DNA of 64,000 bases from NCBI GenBank assembly GCA_902799345.1, contig CADBZW010000003.1, forward strand, positions 1-64,000. The letters are read 5' to 3'. The position numbers were made by a program, and so were the translations under genes. The notes below the pieces were generated by a model. It was not told where the DNA came from, did not search any database, and was given only the letters and a program-made list of their open reading frames with translations. Each line of letters opens with the position of its first letter. Position 1 is the stretch's first letter. This stretch comes from an uncultured Bacteroidia bacterium (GTDB lineage: Bacteria > Bacteroidota > Bacteroidia > Bacteroidales > F082). Of this stretch, positions 27,357 through 38,804 are shown piece by piece.

Positions 27357-30300
27357 ATGAAACGTTTAATAATACTTTTAACCATTTTCCTTGCCTTAGG
27401 CATTGTAAACGCTCAAGACACCTACCGTTTCCGCACCGACCAGCCTCAAGGCGTCAGCATAGAACGCAGCACGGCGACAGGATTGTCGTTGCATTATTCC
27501 ATCCAAGAGCTTGGGATTTCCAACGTCGACAATGGCGAGGTTAAAGGGCAAGAAATCATACTGAAAGGGCAACTGGGCCTCAATGCCGAAGGCCGTCCCA
27601 ACCTGCCCGTCGTGAACCGTTACATCGCCATGCCGAAAGGTGCCACCGTCAGCCTGCAATACAGGGAAAATGCCAGCACCATGCTCAACGACATCGACCT
27701 GCTGCCTGCCATGCCCGCCCAGACCGACCTCGACGAAGGAACGCCTCAACTCCGCCGCGATGCCAGCATCTATGGCAGCGACGCCGTATTCCCTTCGGAA
27801 AACATCATCTTGTCAAATCCTTTGCAGATCCGTAGCCTCGACGTGGTCATCCTCAGCATAACGCCGTTCCGTTACAACCCCGTCAGGCGCACCTTGGAGG
27901 TCATCTACGACATCGACATTGACGTCCGTTTCGAAGGCGGCAACGGGCAATTCGGCGAAAGCCGTTATCTCAACCCCGACTGGCAGCACATCCTGAAAGG
28001 CCTTGTCGTCAACGGCGATATGCTTTCTGACGCCCACTACTACGACCTTATCAATGCAGCCGAAAGCCGCGATGTGGAAGGAGCGGAATACCTCATCATC
28101 ACACCCAACAGCAGCTATGCTTTGAGTTGGGCCGATACACTGAAAGCCTTCCGCACCAAACAAGGTATTTCGACCAAGGTAGTCACCACCTCGGAATGTG
28201 GCGGCAACACCCCCGACGTCATCCGCAACTACATCGTCAATGCCTACAACACTTGGGACATCCCGCCGGCGGCAGTGCTCCTTTTCGGCGGATGGTACGG
28301 CAACTCGGGCATCAGGCCTTTCCGTCATGTCACCATTCAAGGCGACTACAACCCGCAAAATTACTATACCGACTATCCTTACTGTGACATGAACGGCGAC
28401 AGCATCGCCGACGTGGCCGTCAGCCGCGTGACGGCAAGAAATGCACAAGAGTATTTGACCTTCGTGACCAAGACCATTCAATATGAAAGCAATCCTTACA
28501 CCGACCCTGCCTACTACGACCGTCCCATCGTCACGGCGGGTCACGAAGCCAACAAATGGTTCTTGATCCACTCCCAGTCCCTCAATGGGTTCTATCGCGA
28601 CAAGCTCGGCAAGCATCCCACTAACCTTTACATGGTCCACTCAGGCTCCATCCCCGACTCTTGCTGGTCGACAGGCTTCAATACGAGCGTTGTGATGGAC
28701 TATTTCGGTTCCAACGGCCAGAATTACATCCCCGACGATGTCACTGAGCTACACGACTGGATGAGCAAGAGCGACTCCGTGCCGTTAATCAACGCCCTCA
28801 ACGAGGGCTCGTTCCTGACCGTCTATCGCGGCCATTCCAATTATAACGCCTGGTGGTTCCCTGCCTTCAAATATTACACCTTAGACAATGTCGTAAACGC
28901 GCCTAACACCTATGTCATCTCCGTCAGCTGTAGCTGTGGTATCTTCACCAATGCCGGCAGAGGAATGGTCGACGCCTTCTGCCTCAAGGAAGACGGCGGC
29001 GGCATTGGAGGCATAGGAGCCAACGCCCTCACCCATTCCTATTTCAACGACATCCTCGCATGGGGCATCTACGACTGCATCTGGCCCGAATTCCTTCCCG
29101 ACATGGGCAACGGCGTTGCGCCAGACTTCATCAGACCCGCCTTCGTGTTGGCCGAAGCCAAAAACTATTTGGACTTGCATTTCTTCCTCCCCGAGTGGTG
29201 GCCCGGCGTTGAGGCCTCCACCAAACATCTCTTCGGCTGTACCGGCGAGACCTACCTCAACCTCTACACCGAGGTGCCCCAACCCCTGCAAGTCACACAC
29301 GGCCTTTTCATGACGGCAGGCGCCAACGAGTTCATGGTGACAGCCGACGATGGCGCAGTGATATGCCTTTCGAGAGGCGACGAAATCATTGGAGTGGCCC
29401 AGAGCAACGGGCAGCCCCACGCCTTTGCCATGCCTAACACGACAGAAGGCGAGCAGTTCACCGTCACCGTAACCAAACAGAACCACTTCCGCTACGAGGA
29501 TGTGGTCAATGTTGTGGCCAACACAGGTCCCTTCGTCTCCGTTGAAAGAGACGGCATAGTAGCCGAAAACGACTTTGGTGTGTTCCACAATGGCGAGGAC
29601 GCTCACAGCAGCATCGTGCTGCACAACTACGGCAACAACACGGCTTCCAACATCACCTTGAGCCTTTCATCCCCATCGCCATACATCGAAGTCACGCAGG
29701 GCAGCTGCCAATATCACAACTTAGGGGCACATCAAAGTGTCACCATCAACGATGCCTTCCAATTCAAGATTGCCGAGGCCACGCCCGACATGACCGAAAT
29801 CACCTTTGTCGTCCATGTCAACGACGGCAACGACGAGAGAGACTGCAACCGCGTGCTTCGCATCGCCGCCCCTTCGTTCAAGATCAAACCGGATTTGTCA
29901 TTCTTCAATGGAGGCCAGCAATCCATGCTGCAACTCGCCAAGGAAGGCCTCACCGACATCCATGTCAAGATAGCCAACGAAGGGCATTTCGACAGCGACC
30001 CCTATAATGTGCAACTCGAGATGCAAGCCCCATTCATCAACATCGAGTCTCCATCCAGAATGTTCAACTCACTCGCAAAAGACGAAACCAACGAGGTGGT
30101 CTTCAGAATCACCCCCGATGCCGACGCGCTTAACGAAGGCTGGCTGAGGACCATTTTCACGATTAACGACGGCATCCATCAAACCATCATGGACACCCTG
30201 CTTCCCTACGGAGGCTTCAACGAGACCTTCGACCCGGGTTATTTCAACGCTCATGAGTGGCACATGTCGGGCAACGCCGCATGGGTGATGACAGACGAGG

Positions 30301-31406
30301 AGCCTTACGATGGTCAATACTGCGCCAAATCGGGTGTAATCACCCATAATCAACAGAGCACGATGTCAATCATCTTGGTCACGCCTGCCACCGACATCTC
30401 CTTCGTCAAGAAAGTGTCGTCGGAAAACAACTACGACAAGCTGCACTTCTACATTGACGGCGAGGACCTAAACGAATGGTCGGGCTCAAAACCCTGGGGC
30501 GAGGAACACTACCGCGTCTCTGCAGGTCAGCACAACTTCAAATGGTCTTATATCAAAGACTACTCCGTCAATACAGGTGCCGACTGCGCCTGGATTGACG
30601 ACTTCAACATTGATCCGGCACTCGTCCCTGTGTACCACGTGGATGATGTTCTTGAAGCATGCAAGGGCGAAGCTGTCCTCATCAATTGCAACTATGCCTA
30701 CGGTTACCAAGACCTGACCTGGAGCACCGCTGGCGACGGCACTTTCAACCACACCTTCGCCATACATCCGATCTACACGCCTGGGCCGCAAGACTTGGCA
30801 TCAGGCAGCGTCATGCTGAACATGAGTGTCAACGGCGTTGACAATCTTTTACAACTTAACTTAAACGACGAAATCCAACTAAACGGCTCCATCGTTGGGG
30901 ATGAGATGATAGTAGAAGAAACCACCTCCTATAGCCATTACTTCATTGAAAAACAACCAGGTATAGACTATCTCTGGCAGCTTGAACCCGAAGAGGCTGG
31001 CCGTCTGCTCCCCCAGGACAATACCGTTGACATCGTTTGGAACTACGCCTCTGGCATTACCGAAGCCACGCTTACCGTCGCAGCCAACAACGGTTGCAGC
31101 CAAACCCTCAGCAAGACCATTCACTTCGACCTTGTCTCTATCGACGAGCAACGTGAGACGTGTTTCACACTCTTCCCCAACCCCACCAATGGCGAGGTCA
31201 ACCTCATCGTTGGAAAAGATCTGAGAGGCAAGTCGACGGTGGAAGTGTACAATGTGTTAGGGCATCGCATGGCAAGTAAGGCCGTCCAAAACCTATCGCA
31301 AGGCCAAAACATCACCATCGATTTGCAGCATTTCGCAGCCGGCCTCTACATCGTCAAACTATGTAACGACGAAGGCTGCTGGAGCCAAAAGGTGAGCGTC
31401 AAATAA
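27357..31406 (+). CDS. Secreted gingipain-like C25 cysteine protease, copy 2
   Basis: 1349 residues. Signal peptide 1-19 (ending VNA-Q), propeptide-like domain to about 225, C25 catalytic domain about 240-620. Catalytic pair by alignment with gingipains: His493 in YRGHSNYNAWW and Cys525 in ISVSCSCG. An Ig-like segment, CARDB-like repeats and a jelly-roll piece (HNFKWSYIKDYS ... DCAWIDDF) follow. The last 80 residues (FTLFPNPTNGEVNL...SQKVSVK) are a T9SS type A sorting domain. Predicted to be exported across the outer membrane and surface-attached or released. It lies 18 nt after copy 1 and shares blocks of near-identity with it, suggesting tandem duplication. Confidence 0.88.
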   Translation: MKRLIILLTIFLALGIVNAQDTYRFRTDQPQGVSIERSTATGLSLHYSIQELGISNVDNGEVKGQEIILKGQLGLNAEGRPNLPVVNRYIAMPKGATVSLQYRENASTMLNDIDLLPAMPAQTDLDEGTPQLRRDASIYGSDAVFPSENIILSNPLQIRSLDVVILSITPFRYNPVRRTLEVIYDIDIDVRFEGGNGQFGESRYLNPDWQHILKGLVVNGDMLSDAHYYDLINAAESRDVEGAEYLIITPNSSYALSWADTLKAFRTKQGISTKVVTTSECGGNTPDVIRNYIVNAYNTWDIPPAAVLLFGGWYGNSGIRPFRHVTIQGDYNPQNYYTDYPYCDMNGDSIADVAVSRVTARNAQEYLTFVTKTIQYESNPYTDPAYYDRPIVTAGHEANKWFLIHSQSLNGFYRDKLGKHPTNLYMVHSGSIPDSCWSTGFNTSVVMDYFGSNGQNYIPDDVTELHDWMSKSDSVPLINALNEGSFLTVYRGHSNYNAWWFPAFKYYTLDNVVNAPNTYVISVSCSCGIFTNAGRGMVDAFCLKEDGGGIGGIGANALTHSYFNDILAWGIYDCIWPEFLPDMGNGVAPDFIRPAFVLAEAKNYLDLHFFLPEWWPGVEASTKHLFGCTGETYLNLYTEVPQPLQVTHGLFMTAGANEFMVTADDGAVICLSRGDEIIGVAQSNGQPHAFAMPNTTEGEQFTVTVTKQNHFRYEDVVNVVANTGPFVSVERDGIVAENDFGVFHNGEDAHSSIVLHNYGNNTASNITLSLSSPSPYIEVTQGSCQYHNLGAHQSVTINDAFQFKIAEATPDMTEITFVVHVNDGNDERDCNRVLRIAAPSFKIKPDLSFFNGGQQSMLQLAKEGLTDIHVKIANEGHFDSDPYNVQLEMQAPFINIESPSRMFNSLAKDETNEVVFRITPDADALNEGWLRTIFTINDGIHQTIMDTLLPYGGFNETFDPGYFNAHEWHMSGNAAWVMTDEEPYDGQYCAKSGVITHNQQSTMSIILVTPATDISFVKKVSSENNYDKLHFYIDGEDLNEWSGSKPWGEEHYRVSAGQHNFKWSYIKDYSVNTGADCAWIDDFNIDPALVPVYHVDDVLEACKGEAVLINCNYAYGYQDLTWSTAGDGTFNHTFAIHPIYTPGPQDLASGSVMLNMSVNGVDNLLQLNLNDEIQLNGSIVGDEMIVEETTSYSHYFIEKQPGIDYLWQLEPEEAGRLLPQDNTVDIVWNYASGITEATLTVAANNGCSQTLSKTIHFDLVSIDEQRETCFTLFPNPTNGEVNLIVGKDLRGKSTVEVYNVLGHRMASKAVQNLSQGQNITIDLQHFAAGLYIVKLCNDEGCWSQKVSVK

Positions 31407-31424
31407 AAAAATGCAACAGCATTG

Positions 31425-31475
31425 AAAAAAATCTGTCAAAAACCCTTGACAGATTTTTTTCTTTTTGTATTTTTG
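31425..31475 (+). terminator. Terminator directly joined to promoter of C25 copy 3
   Basis: A perfect 15-bp stem (A7 then TCTGTCAA; TTGACAGA then T7) around a 6-nt loop. The T-run leads into -7 box TATTTTTG at 31468-31475. Same design as the unit at 24914. Confidence 0.7.
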
Positions 31476-31500
31476 TGGCGTAAACTAAACATTTTTCGCC

Positions 31501-34500
31501 ATGAAACGTCTATTTTTACTCTTTAATCTGATTCTTTCCTTCGGGCTATTGAGCGCTCAAGAGACTTATCGTTTCAGCAGCGAGGCCGCCCAAGGTTTCC
31601 GCATCGAAAGCAGTTCATCCACCGGCCTTTTGTTGCATTACTCCGTCCTGGGTATTGGCATTTCCGCCATTGATGACGGTGAAGCCAAGGGGCAGGAGAT
31701 CATCATGAAAGGCAGCTTCGGCTCTTATGCCGAGGGCTTGCCCAACTTACCTTTCGAAAACCGATACATCGCCGTCCCGAAAGGCGCAACGGTCAGCATA
31801 AAAGTCAAGGAAAAAGGTTGCCGGACCTTGACTGGCATCGACCTCTTGCCTGCCGCCGCCGTGCAAGGCAACGCCGCAGTCGGGAAGCCGAGATTGCAGA
31901 AAGACATGAGCGTTTACGGCAAAGACGCCAACTACCCCAGCGAAAACGTCGCCATCGCCCAGACCACCCAAATACGCGGCCTCGACGTGGTGATGCTCAA
32001 CGTGACGCCGTTCCGCTACAACCCCGTGCGCAAGACCTTGGAAGTGATTTATGACATGGACATCAAGGTGCGTTTTGAAGGAGGCAACGGGCAATTCGGC
32101 GACACCCGTTATCGCAGTCCCGATTGGGACGGCATCCTTCGCGACTTGGTCATCAACAGCGACATGCTGCCTGAAGCGCATTATTACGACTTGCTCAATA
32201 AAGCCATTCGAAGCGGTGAAGAAGGCTGCGAATACCTCATTGTCTCGCCCGATGACGAAGACATTCTGGCCTACGCCGACACCTTGAAGCAGTTTCGCAA
32301 CAAGCAAGGCATCCTCACCAAGGTGGTCACCACCACGGAATGCGGCGGCAATGACGCCAACACCATTAAAAGCTACATCAAGAACGCCTACGACAACTGG
32401 ACCATCCCGCCAGCGGCAGTAATGATTTTCAGCGGCATCGATACCTTAGATGTCGGTAGCCAATACTATTGGTGGTCCTCTGGAATTCCTGGTTTCCCAC
32501 TTCTTTTCAAGGAATACGACAATGGTTACGAACTGCTAGATTACCATTTTAGTTCTGACAACCCCTACGCCGACATGAACGACGACAGCATCCCCGACAT
32601 AGCACTCAGCCGCCTTCCCGCCTTGAATTTGGAAGAATACCGCACGCAGGTGAACAAACTCATCCAATACGAGACCAATCCCCCCACCCGACCGGATTAC
32701 TACAACCAACCCATCATTACGTCCAGCTACGAAGAAAACAAATGGTTCTTGGTTACCTCCCAAAGCGTCAACGGATTCTACCGCAACAAACTTGGCCTAC
32801 GACCCAAGAACTTCTATATGCTTTATGAATACACCAGTGATGATTTATTTCCGCCCGAAACGGCTTGGTCATCAGCCTACAACACCGATGCCGTAGTCGA
32901 TTATTTCGGGCCTAACGGGCAAAACTACATCGCCCAGCAACCCGACACACTCAATGACTGGCGCAACATGTTCGAGAACCAATATCTGATTGACGCCATG
33001 AGCGAAGGCTCTTTCCTCACCTTATACCGTGACCATTCAGCTAGTGACGTATGGTGCTCTCCCTATTTCTATAGTTTCGAAATCCAGAAACTTAGCAACA
33101 CCGAGCCTACCTTTTTATTTTCCATCGGCTGCAATACCGCAGTGTATTCCGACATAGAATACTTTCAACTCGACGGCTCTTATTGGCCCATGGGGGAACA
33201 TCCCATGATTTATGAATTCTGCAAAGCCAAGGTGGGTGCCCTTGGCGGCATAGGGGCGACCACTGTCACGCATTCCCACTTCAACGACATCCTCACTTGG
33301 GGTATGATTGACAACTTCTGGCCTAACTATATGCCTGACATGGGGACTATGGAACAACCTAAATTTACGAGGCCCGCCTACGCCCTCGTCGCCGGAAAGC
33401 TGTTCCTCAACCAGCATGCTTTCTTGCCTAACTGGTGGCCGACAAAAGTCACCACGACCCAAAATGTATTTCATTATCTAGGCGAGACCTATCTCAACCT
33501 TTATACCGAAGTACCGCAAGAGATGGCTATCGACGCCAGTCCTTTCACCAACAGTCCGACCCAATACATCATGACCGCGGAAGAAGGGGCCACCATATGT
33601 CTATCACATGGCGACGAAATCCTAGCAGTGGTCCAAGCCACAGGACAACCCCAAGACTTCACCCTGCCGAATTTGCCTATTGGCGAACAGTTTGTCGTGA
33701 CCGTAACCAAACAAAACCGCTTCCGCTTCGAGCAGGCCGTCACTGTCATTTCAAATGCCTTACCTTTTGTATATGTCAAAAACGCCGACATCAAAGACCA
33801 AGACGGCAATGGTCAGCTCGACTACGGCGAATACGCCGACATCGACATCACACTGAACAACCACAGCGAGATCGGATCGGCAAGCGGTGAAATCACGCTG
33901 CACTGCGACTCACCATACGTCGAAATCGTGCAAGGCCTAGCACATTATCCGCAGATGGCCGCCGATGCCAACCTAACCATCGGGAACGCCTTCAGGATAA
34001 GACTGTCCTCCAGCGTACCCGACCAAACCAAGATCCAACTCAAAGTGCGTTTCAACGAAAACGAAAACACGCATGTGGACGACATCGACATCACGGCCAA
34101 CGCCCCTATCATCATTATCAATCCGGAGTTCAGGCCCATGACGGCTGAAGGCGAGCCTTCGACGCACATCAGCACGGAAGGCCCGTCGAGTGTCACCTTC
34201 ACCGTGAAAAACGCAGGGCATTCGCGCATCGGCCTGATACAAGGCAACCTCGACGTCAAGGCGCCCTTCGTCAACGTCCAGAATGTCCCGCAACAAGAAA
34301 ACCTCATGCCTGACGAAGAATGGCCAGCCACCTTCGAGCTCAACACCACGCCCAACGACGTCACAGGCGCCTGGCTGCAGTCGCACCTAGACATTCAATA
34401 TGGCGAGCAGCACGCCTGTTACGACACCGTCATCCAATATGGCGGCATCTTCGAGAACTTTGAGACCGACACGCTGAATCCTTTTTTCAGATGGGAAAAC

Positions 34501-35634
34501 TCATTGGCGAAATGGGCATATGACAGCGAAGACGCCTACGAAGGCCAGCGCTGCTTCAAGGCACTGGCCGACACCAGCACCTCTTCCATGATACGTGCCA
34601 GGTTGACCTCCCAACTCGTGAATCACGATTCCAAGGTATCGTTCCGTTTCAAGACGGGCAACGGCGAAACGCTGTCTTTCGGTTGCAACCAAGGTGAGAC
34701 ACATAGTCTGTCCGCCGACGACTGGCAATATGCCGAAGCCCTCTATTTCGGCAAAAACGCACGCTTCACATGGTCCTTTGTCAAGCAAAGCGAAGACAGC
34801 CCACAGGCAAAAATCGACGACATCTGCTTCCCTCCCAAGCACACCCCTATCGCCTCTGCCGGCAATGACATCATCGTATGTGAAGCGACCACCATTGTGC
34901 TAAGCGAGGCCTACGCTTACGACTGCGACTCGGTGCGTTGGACCACCGACGGTGACGGCCATTTCGAAGACGGCGCCCATGCAAACACCATGTATATCCC
35001 AGGTAATGGAGATGTTTCGAATGGTCAAGTGATGTTGACGCTCACGGCATATGGCAGTGCGACCTTCGCCCATTCGGTAATGATACGCTTTACCGATGAC
35101 ATCACGTTGGGTAACATTGTCGGCGACAGCATCGTCAACAAATACGAGAACCATATCAGCCACTACTCCGTCGAGGAGCAAAATGGAGTCCACTATCTGT
35201 GGCAACTCACCCCTGCCGAGGCAGGCATCATCTATGACCGAGGCAACGAAATCGACATCCTTTGGAACCTGAGTGACGGCGACGCAGAAGTCACCCTCAC
35301 CGTGACCGACGACGACGCTTGCGACATGGAGCCAGCGACCAAGAGCATCAGCCTCATCGGATACTCCACTCCCGAATGGAACATCGCTAGCTTCGAGCTA
35401 TTCCCCAACCCCACCGACGGCAAAGTCAACCTCGTCGTTGGCGAAACGGTGCAAGGAAAAGCCGTGGTGGAAGTCTACAACCTATTGGGCGAACGGATGA
35501 TGGTGAAAAGCCTCGGACATTTGCAACAAGGCGAGACGATTACCCTTGACATGAGCCGCCTTGTTTCAGGGTTGTATATCATCAAATTGAGCACGGCTGA
35601 CGGCTGTTGCACGAAGAAAGTGAGCGTCAGGTGA
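31501..35634 (+). CDS. Secreted gingipain-like C25 cysteine protease, copy 3
   Basis: 1377 residues. Signal peptide MKRLFLLFNLILSFGLLSA-Q, propeptide-like region, and C25 domain with His512 (LYRDHSASDVW) and Cys544 (FSIGCNTAVYS). The substrate-side loops differ from copy 2, so specificity may differ. DQDGNGQLDYGEYADIDI opens the CARDB-like region; a jelly-roll and an Ig-like part precede the T9SS sorting domain (FELFPNPTDGKVNL...TKKVSVR). It has its own promoter, unlike copy 2. The family is known for surface proteolysis; the target here is unknown. Confidence 0.88.
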   Translation: MKRLFLLFNLILSFGLLSAQETYRFSSEAAQGFRIESSSSTGLLLHYSVLGIGISAIDDGEAKGQEIIMKGSFGSYAEGLPNLPFENRYIAVPKGATVSIKVKEKGCRTLTGIDLLPAAAVQGNAAVGKPRLQKDMSVYGKDANYPSENVAIAQTTQIRGLDVVMLNVTPFRYNPVRKTLEVIYDMDIKVRFEGGNGQFGDTRYRSPDWDGILRDLVINSDMLPEAHYYDLLNKAIRSGEEGCEYLIVSPDDEDILAYADTLKQFRNKQGILTKVVTTTECGGNDANTIKSYIKNAYDNWTIPPAAVMIFSGIDTLDVGSQYYWWSSGIPGFPLLFKEYDNGYELLDYHFSSDNPYADMNDDSIPDIALSRLPALNLEEYRTQVNKLIQYETNPPTRPDYYNQPIITSSYEENKWFLVTSQSVNGFYRNKLGLRPKNFYMLYEYTSDDLFPPETAWSSAYNTDAVVDYFGPNGQNYIAQQPDTLNDWRNMFENQYLIDAMSEGSFLTLYRDHSASDVWCSPYFYSFEIQKLSNTEPTFLFSIGCNTAVYSDIEYFQLDGSYWPMGEHPMIYEFCKAKVGALGGIGATTVTHSHFNDILTWGMIDNFWPNYMPDMGTMEQPKFTRPAYALVAGKLFLNQHAFLPNWWPTKVTTTQNVFHYLGETYLNLYTEVPQEMAIDASPFTNSPTQYIMTAEEGATICLSHGDEILAVVQATGQPQDFTLPNLPIGEQFVVTVTKQNRFRFEQAVTVISNALPFVYVKNADIKDQDGNGQLDYGEYADIDITLNNHSEIGSASGEITLHCDSPYVEIVQGLAHYPQMAADANLTIGNAFRIRLSSSVPDQTKIQLKVRFNENENTHVDDIDITANAPIIIINPEFRPMTAEGEPSTHISTEGPSSVTFTVKNAGHSRIGLIQGNLDVKAPFVNVQNVPQQENLMPDEEWPATFELNTTPNDVTGAWLQSHLDIQYGEQHACYDTVIQYGGIFENFETDTLNPFFRWENSLAKWAYDSEDAYEGQRCFKALADTSTSSMIRARLTSQLVNHDSKVSFRFKTGNGETLSFGCNQGETHSLSADDWQYAEALYFGKNARFTWSFVKQSEDSPQAKIDDICFPPKHTPIASAGNDIIVCEATTIVLSEAYAYDCDSVRWTTDGDGHFEDGAHANTMYIPGNGDVSNGQVMLTLTAYGSATFAHSVMIRFTDDITLGNIVGDSIVNKYENHISHYSVEEQNGVHYLWQLTPAEAGIIYDRGNEIDILWNLSDGDAEVTLTVTDDDACDMEPATKSISLIGYSTPEWNIASFELFPNPTDGKVNLVVGETVQGKAVVEVYNLLGERMMVKSLGHLQQGETITLDMSRLVSGLYIIKLSTADGCCTKKVSVR

Positions 35635-35655
35635 CAATTATTGGAAACTAATTCC

Positions 35656-35663
35656 TATTTTTG
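35656..35663 (+). promoter_or_regulatory. -7 box for aldolase (TATTTTTG)
   Basis: Exact TAnnTTTG, 23 nt before the aldolase start and 22 nt after the protease stop. Confidence 0.6.
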
Positions 35664-35686
35664 CACCAAATCTAATTAGGAAAACA

Positions 35687-36694
35687 ATGGTAAGCTACAA
35701 AGAATTAGGGCTTGTGAACACCCGTAAAATGTTCGCCAAGGCCGTGGACGGCGGCTATGCCATCCCCGCTTTCAACTTCAACAATATGGAACAGATGCAG
35801 GCCATCATCATGGCTGCCGTCGAAACCAAGTCGCCCGTCATCCTGCAAGTGTCGAAAGGCGCACGCAACTACGCCAACCAGACCCTGCTGCGCTACATGG
35901 CCCAAGGTGCCGTGGAATACGCCAAGGAACTCGGCTGCGCCCATCCCGAAATCGTGCTTCACCTCGACCACGGCGACAGCTTCGAGCTGTGCAAATCGTG
36001 CATCGACATGGGCTTCTCGTCGGTAATGATCGACGGCTCGGCCCTGCCCTACGACGAAAACGTGGCTCTCACGAAAAAGGTCGTCGACTACGCCCATCAG
36101 TTTGATGTGACCGTGGAAGGCGAACTCGGCGTGTTGGCTGGCGTTGAGGAAGAAGTTTCCGCCGCCGAAAGCCACTACACCAAACCCGAGGAAGTCATCG
36201 ACTTCGTGACCAAGACCGGAGTGGACTCCCTGGCCATCTCGATTGGCACCTCGCATGGCGCCTACAAATTCACTCCCGAGCAATGCACCGTCGACCCGCA
36301 GACGGGCCGCCTCGTGCCGCCTCCATTGGCCTTCGACGTGCTCGAAGCCATCGAGAAGAAACTGCCCGGCTTCCCGATTGTGTTGCACGGCTCGTCGTCG
36401 GTGCCGCAAGACGAAGTCGACACCATTAATAAATATGGTGGTGCGCTGAAGGCCGCCGTGGGCATCCCTGAGGAGCAACTGCGCAAGGCCGCCAAGAGCG
36501 CCGTCTGCAAGATCAACATCGACAGCGACAGCCGCCTGGCCATGACCGCCGCCATCCGCAAGGCCTTGGCCGAGAAGCCCGCCGAGTTCGACCCGCGCAA
36601 GTACCTCGGTCCCGCCCGCGACAGCATGAAGAAACTCTATATCCACAAGATTGTGAATGTTTTAGGCTCGAATGACAAACTCGAAAACGCTTAA
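35687..36694 (+). CDS. Class II fructose-bisphosphate aldolase
   Basis: 335 residues. Zinc-dependent cleavage of fructose 1,6-bisphosphate to the two triose phosphates in glycolysis and gluconeogenesis. Seen: AIPAFNFNNMEQMQAI, HLDHGDSFE (metal/catalytic), VEGELGVLAGVEEEV, ISIGTSHGAYKF and VLHGSSSVPQ. Length and motifs are complete. The small membrane-protein gene follows after only 3 nt. Confidence 0.95.
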   Translation: MVSYKELGLVNTRKMFAKAVDGGYAIPAFNFNNMEQMQAIIMAAVETKSPVILQVSKGARNYANQTLLRYMAQGAVEYAKELGCAHPEIVLHLDHGDSFELCKSCIDMGFSSVMIDGSALPYDENVALTKKVVDYAHQFDVTVEGELGVLAGVEEEVSAAESHYTKPEEVIDFVTKTGVDSLAISIGTSHGAYKFTPEQCTVDPQTGRLVPPPLAFDVLEAIEKKLPGFPIVLHGSSSVPQDEVDTINKYGGALKAAVGIPEEQLRKAAKSAVCKINIDSDSRLAMTAAIRKALAEKPAEFDPRKYLGPARDSMKKLYIHKIVNVLGSNDKLENA

Positions 36695-36697
36695 AGA

Positions 36698-37027
36698 ATG
36701 AAGAAGCTGAAAGACAGAACAGCCATGTTCAACAGAGGCAAGGAGGGAGTTGCTACTTTCATCGCGTTTGTGATAGTCTATTCCATCATTGTCTTCATTT
36801 CTGGTTTGATTACATCGCTTGTCAGGAAAGAGCCTTTCCAATGGAAGGCCTACCTGCTGACGGTTTTCGTTATGGCAGCCGTTGTGTCGATGTGCTATGT
36901 CATAACGAGGCTCATCGCTTTCCGCACCAAGCTGTTTCCGAAAACAGAGAACCGCGAGGGGTTGCACGGCGTAAGTTTCATCTTTCTGTTGATTCTATCC
37001 TTTGTGATGGTGTTTGTCATCATATAA
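36698..37027 (+). CDS. Small membrane protein (tandem pair, member 1)
   Basis: 109 residues with three hydrophobic segments (about 20-42, 49-70, 91-109). The conserved loop FRTKLFPKTENREGLHGVSF resembles YRSNLLPKVKNRKNVHIISF of the next protein. No known family recognised. Probably cotranscribed with the aldolase. Confidence 0.7.
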   Translation: MKKLKDRTAMFNRGKEGVATFIAFVIVYSIIVFISGLITSLVRKEPFQWKAYLLTVFVMAAVVSMCYVITRLIAFRTKLFPKTENREGLHGVSFIFLLILSFVMVFVII

Positions 37028-37045
37028 AATGGAGGACCTATACTT

Positions 37046-37375
37046 ATGAGCACAAGTTTATTTAGCGATAATGGCAAATACAAGCCTTCAACACGAACTT
37101 TTCTTTTGGGAGTGCTTTACGTCGCTGGGGGCGCTTTGATAGGTGATATATGTTATTATCTTTGTTTTCCAAACGAAAAAATAGATATTGCCTCAGTTTT
37201 CATGTGGATCCTATTCTGCTCTCTTATCGTCGTTTCATATTTCTTCAGTAGTTGGATGGCCTATAGAAGCAATCTTCTTCCTAAAGTCAAAAATCGAAAA
37301 AATGTTCATATTATAAGCTTCACATTTTTATCATTTCTCATCATCATAGGTTTTATTCTATCATCCTATATTTGA
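37046..37375 (+). CDS. Small membrane protein (tandem pair, member 2)
   Basis: 109 residues, the same length and topology as its neighbour: three hydrophobic segments (about 18-42, 47-69, 91-109) and the shared LxPKxxNRxxxHxxSF loop. More AT-rich and more diverged at the N-terminus. Function unknown. Confidence 0.7.
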   Translation: MSTSLFSDNGKYKPSTRTFLLGVLYVAGGALIGDICYYLCFPNEKIDIASVFMWILFCSLIVVSYFFSSWMAYRSNLLPKVKNRKNVHIISFTFLSFLIIIGFILSSYI

Positions 37376-37396
37376 AGCAATTTTTCCAATTTCGAG

Positions 37397-37434
37397 AAAA
37401 GTATCGCAAAAAGCACTATTTTTGCGATACTTTT
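37397..37434 (+). promoter_or_regulatory. Perfect 16-bp inverted repeat overlapping the purB -7 box
   Basis: Arms AAAAGTATCGCAAAAA and TTTTTGCGATACTTTT around GCACTA. The -7 box TATTTTTG (37417-37424) lies inside the repeat, 27 nt before the purB ATG. It may be an operator, and may also end the upstream membrane-protein unit. Confidence 0.6.
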
Positions 37435-37441
37435 CATTTAA

Positions 37442-38766
<1,325 letters not shown>

Positions 38767-38804
38767 GCGGAAACTGCGTTTGAGATAAGAGCAAACCGAA
38801 GCCT

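Noticed and set aside
27357-35634. C25 proteases as the T9SS sortase PorU
   Set aside because: PorU has no C-terminal sorting domain of its own; these proteins end in type A sorting domains and are cargo.
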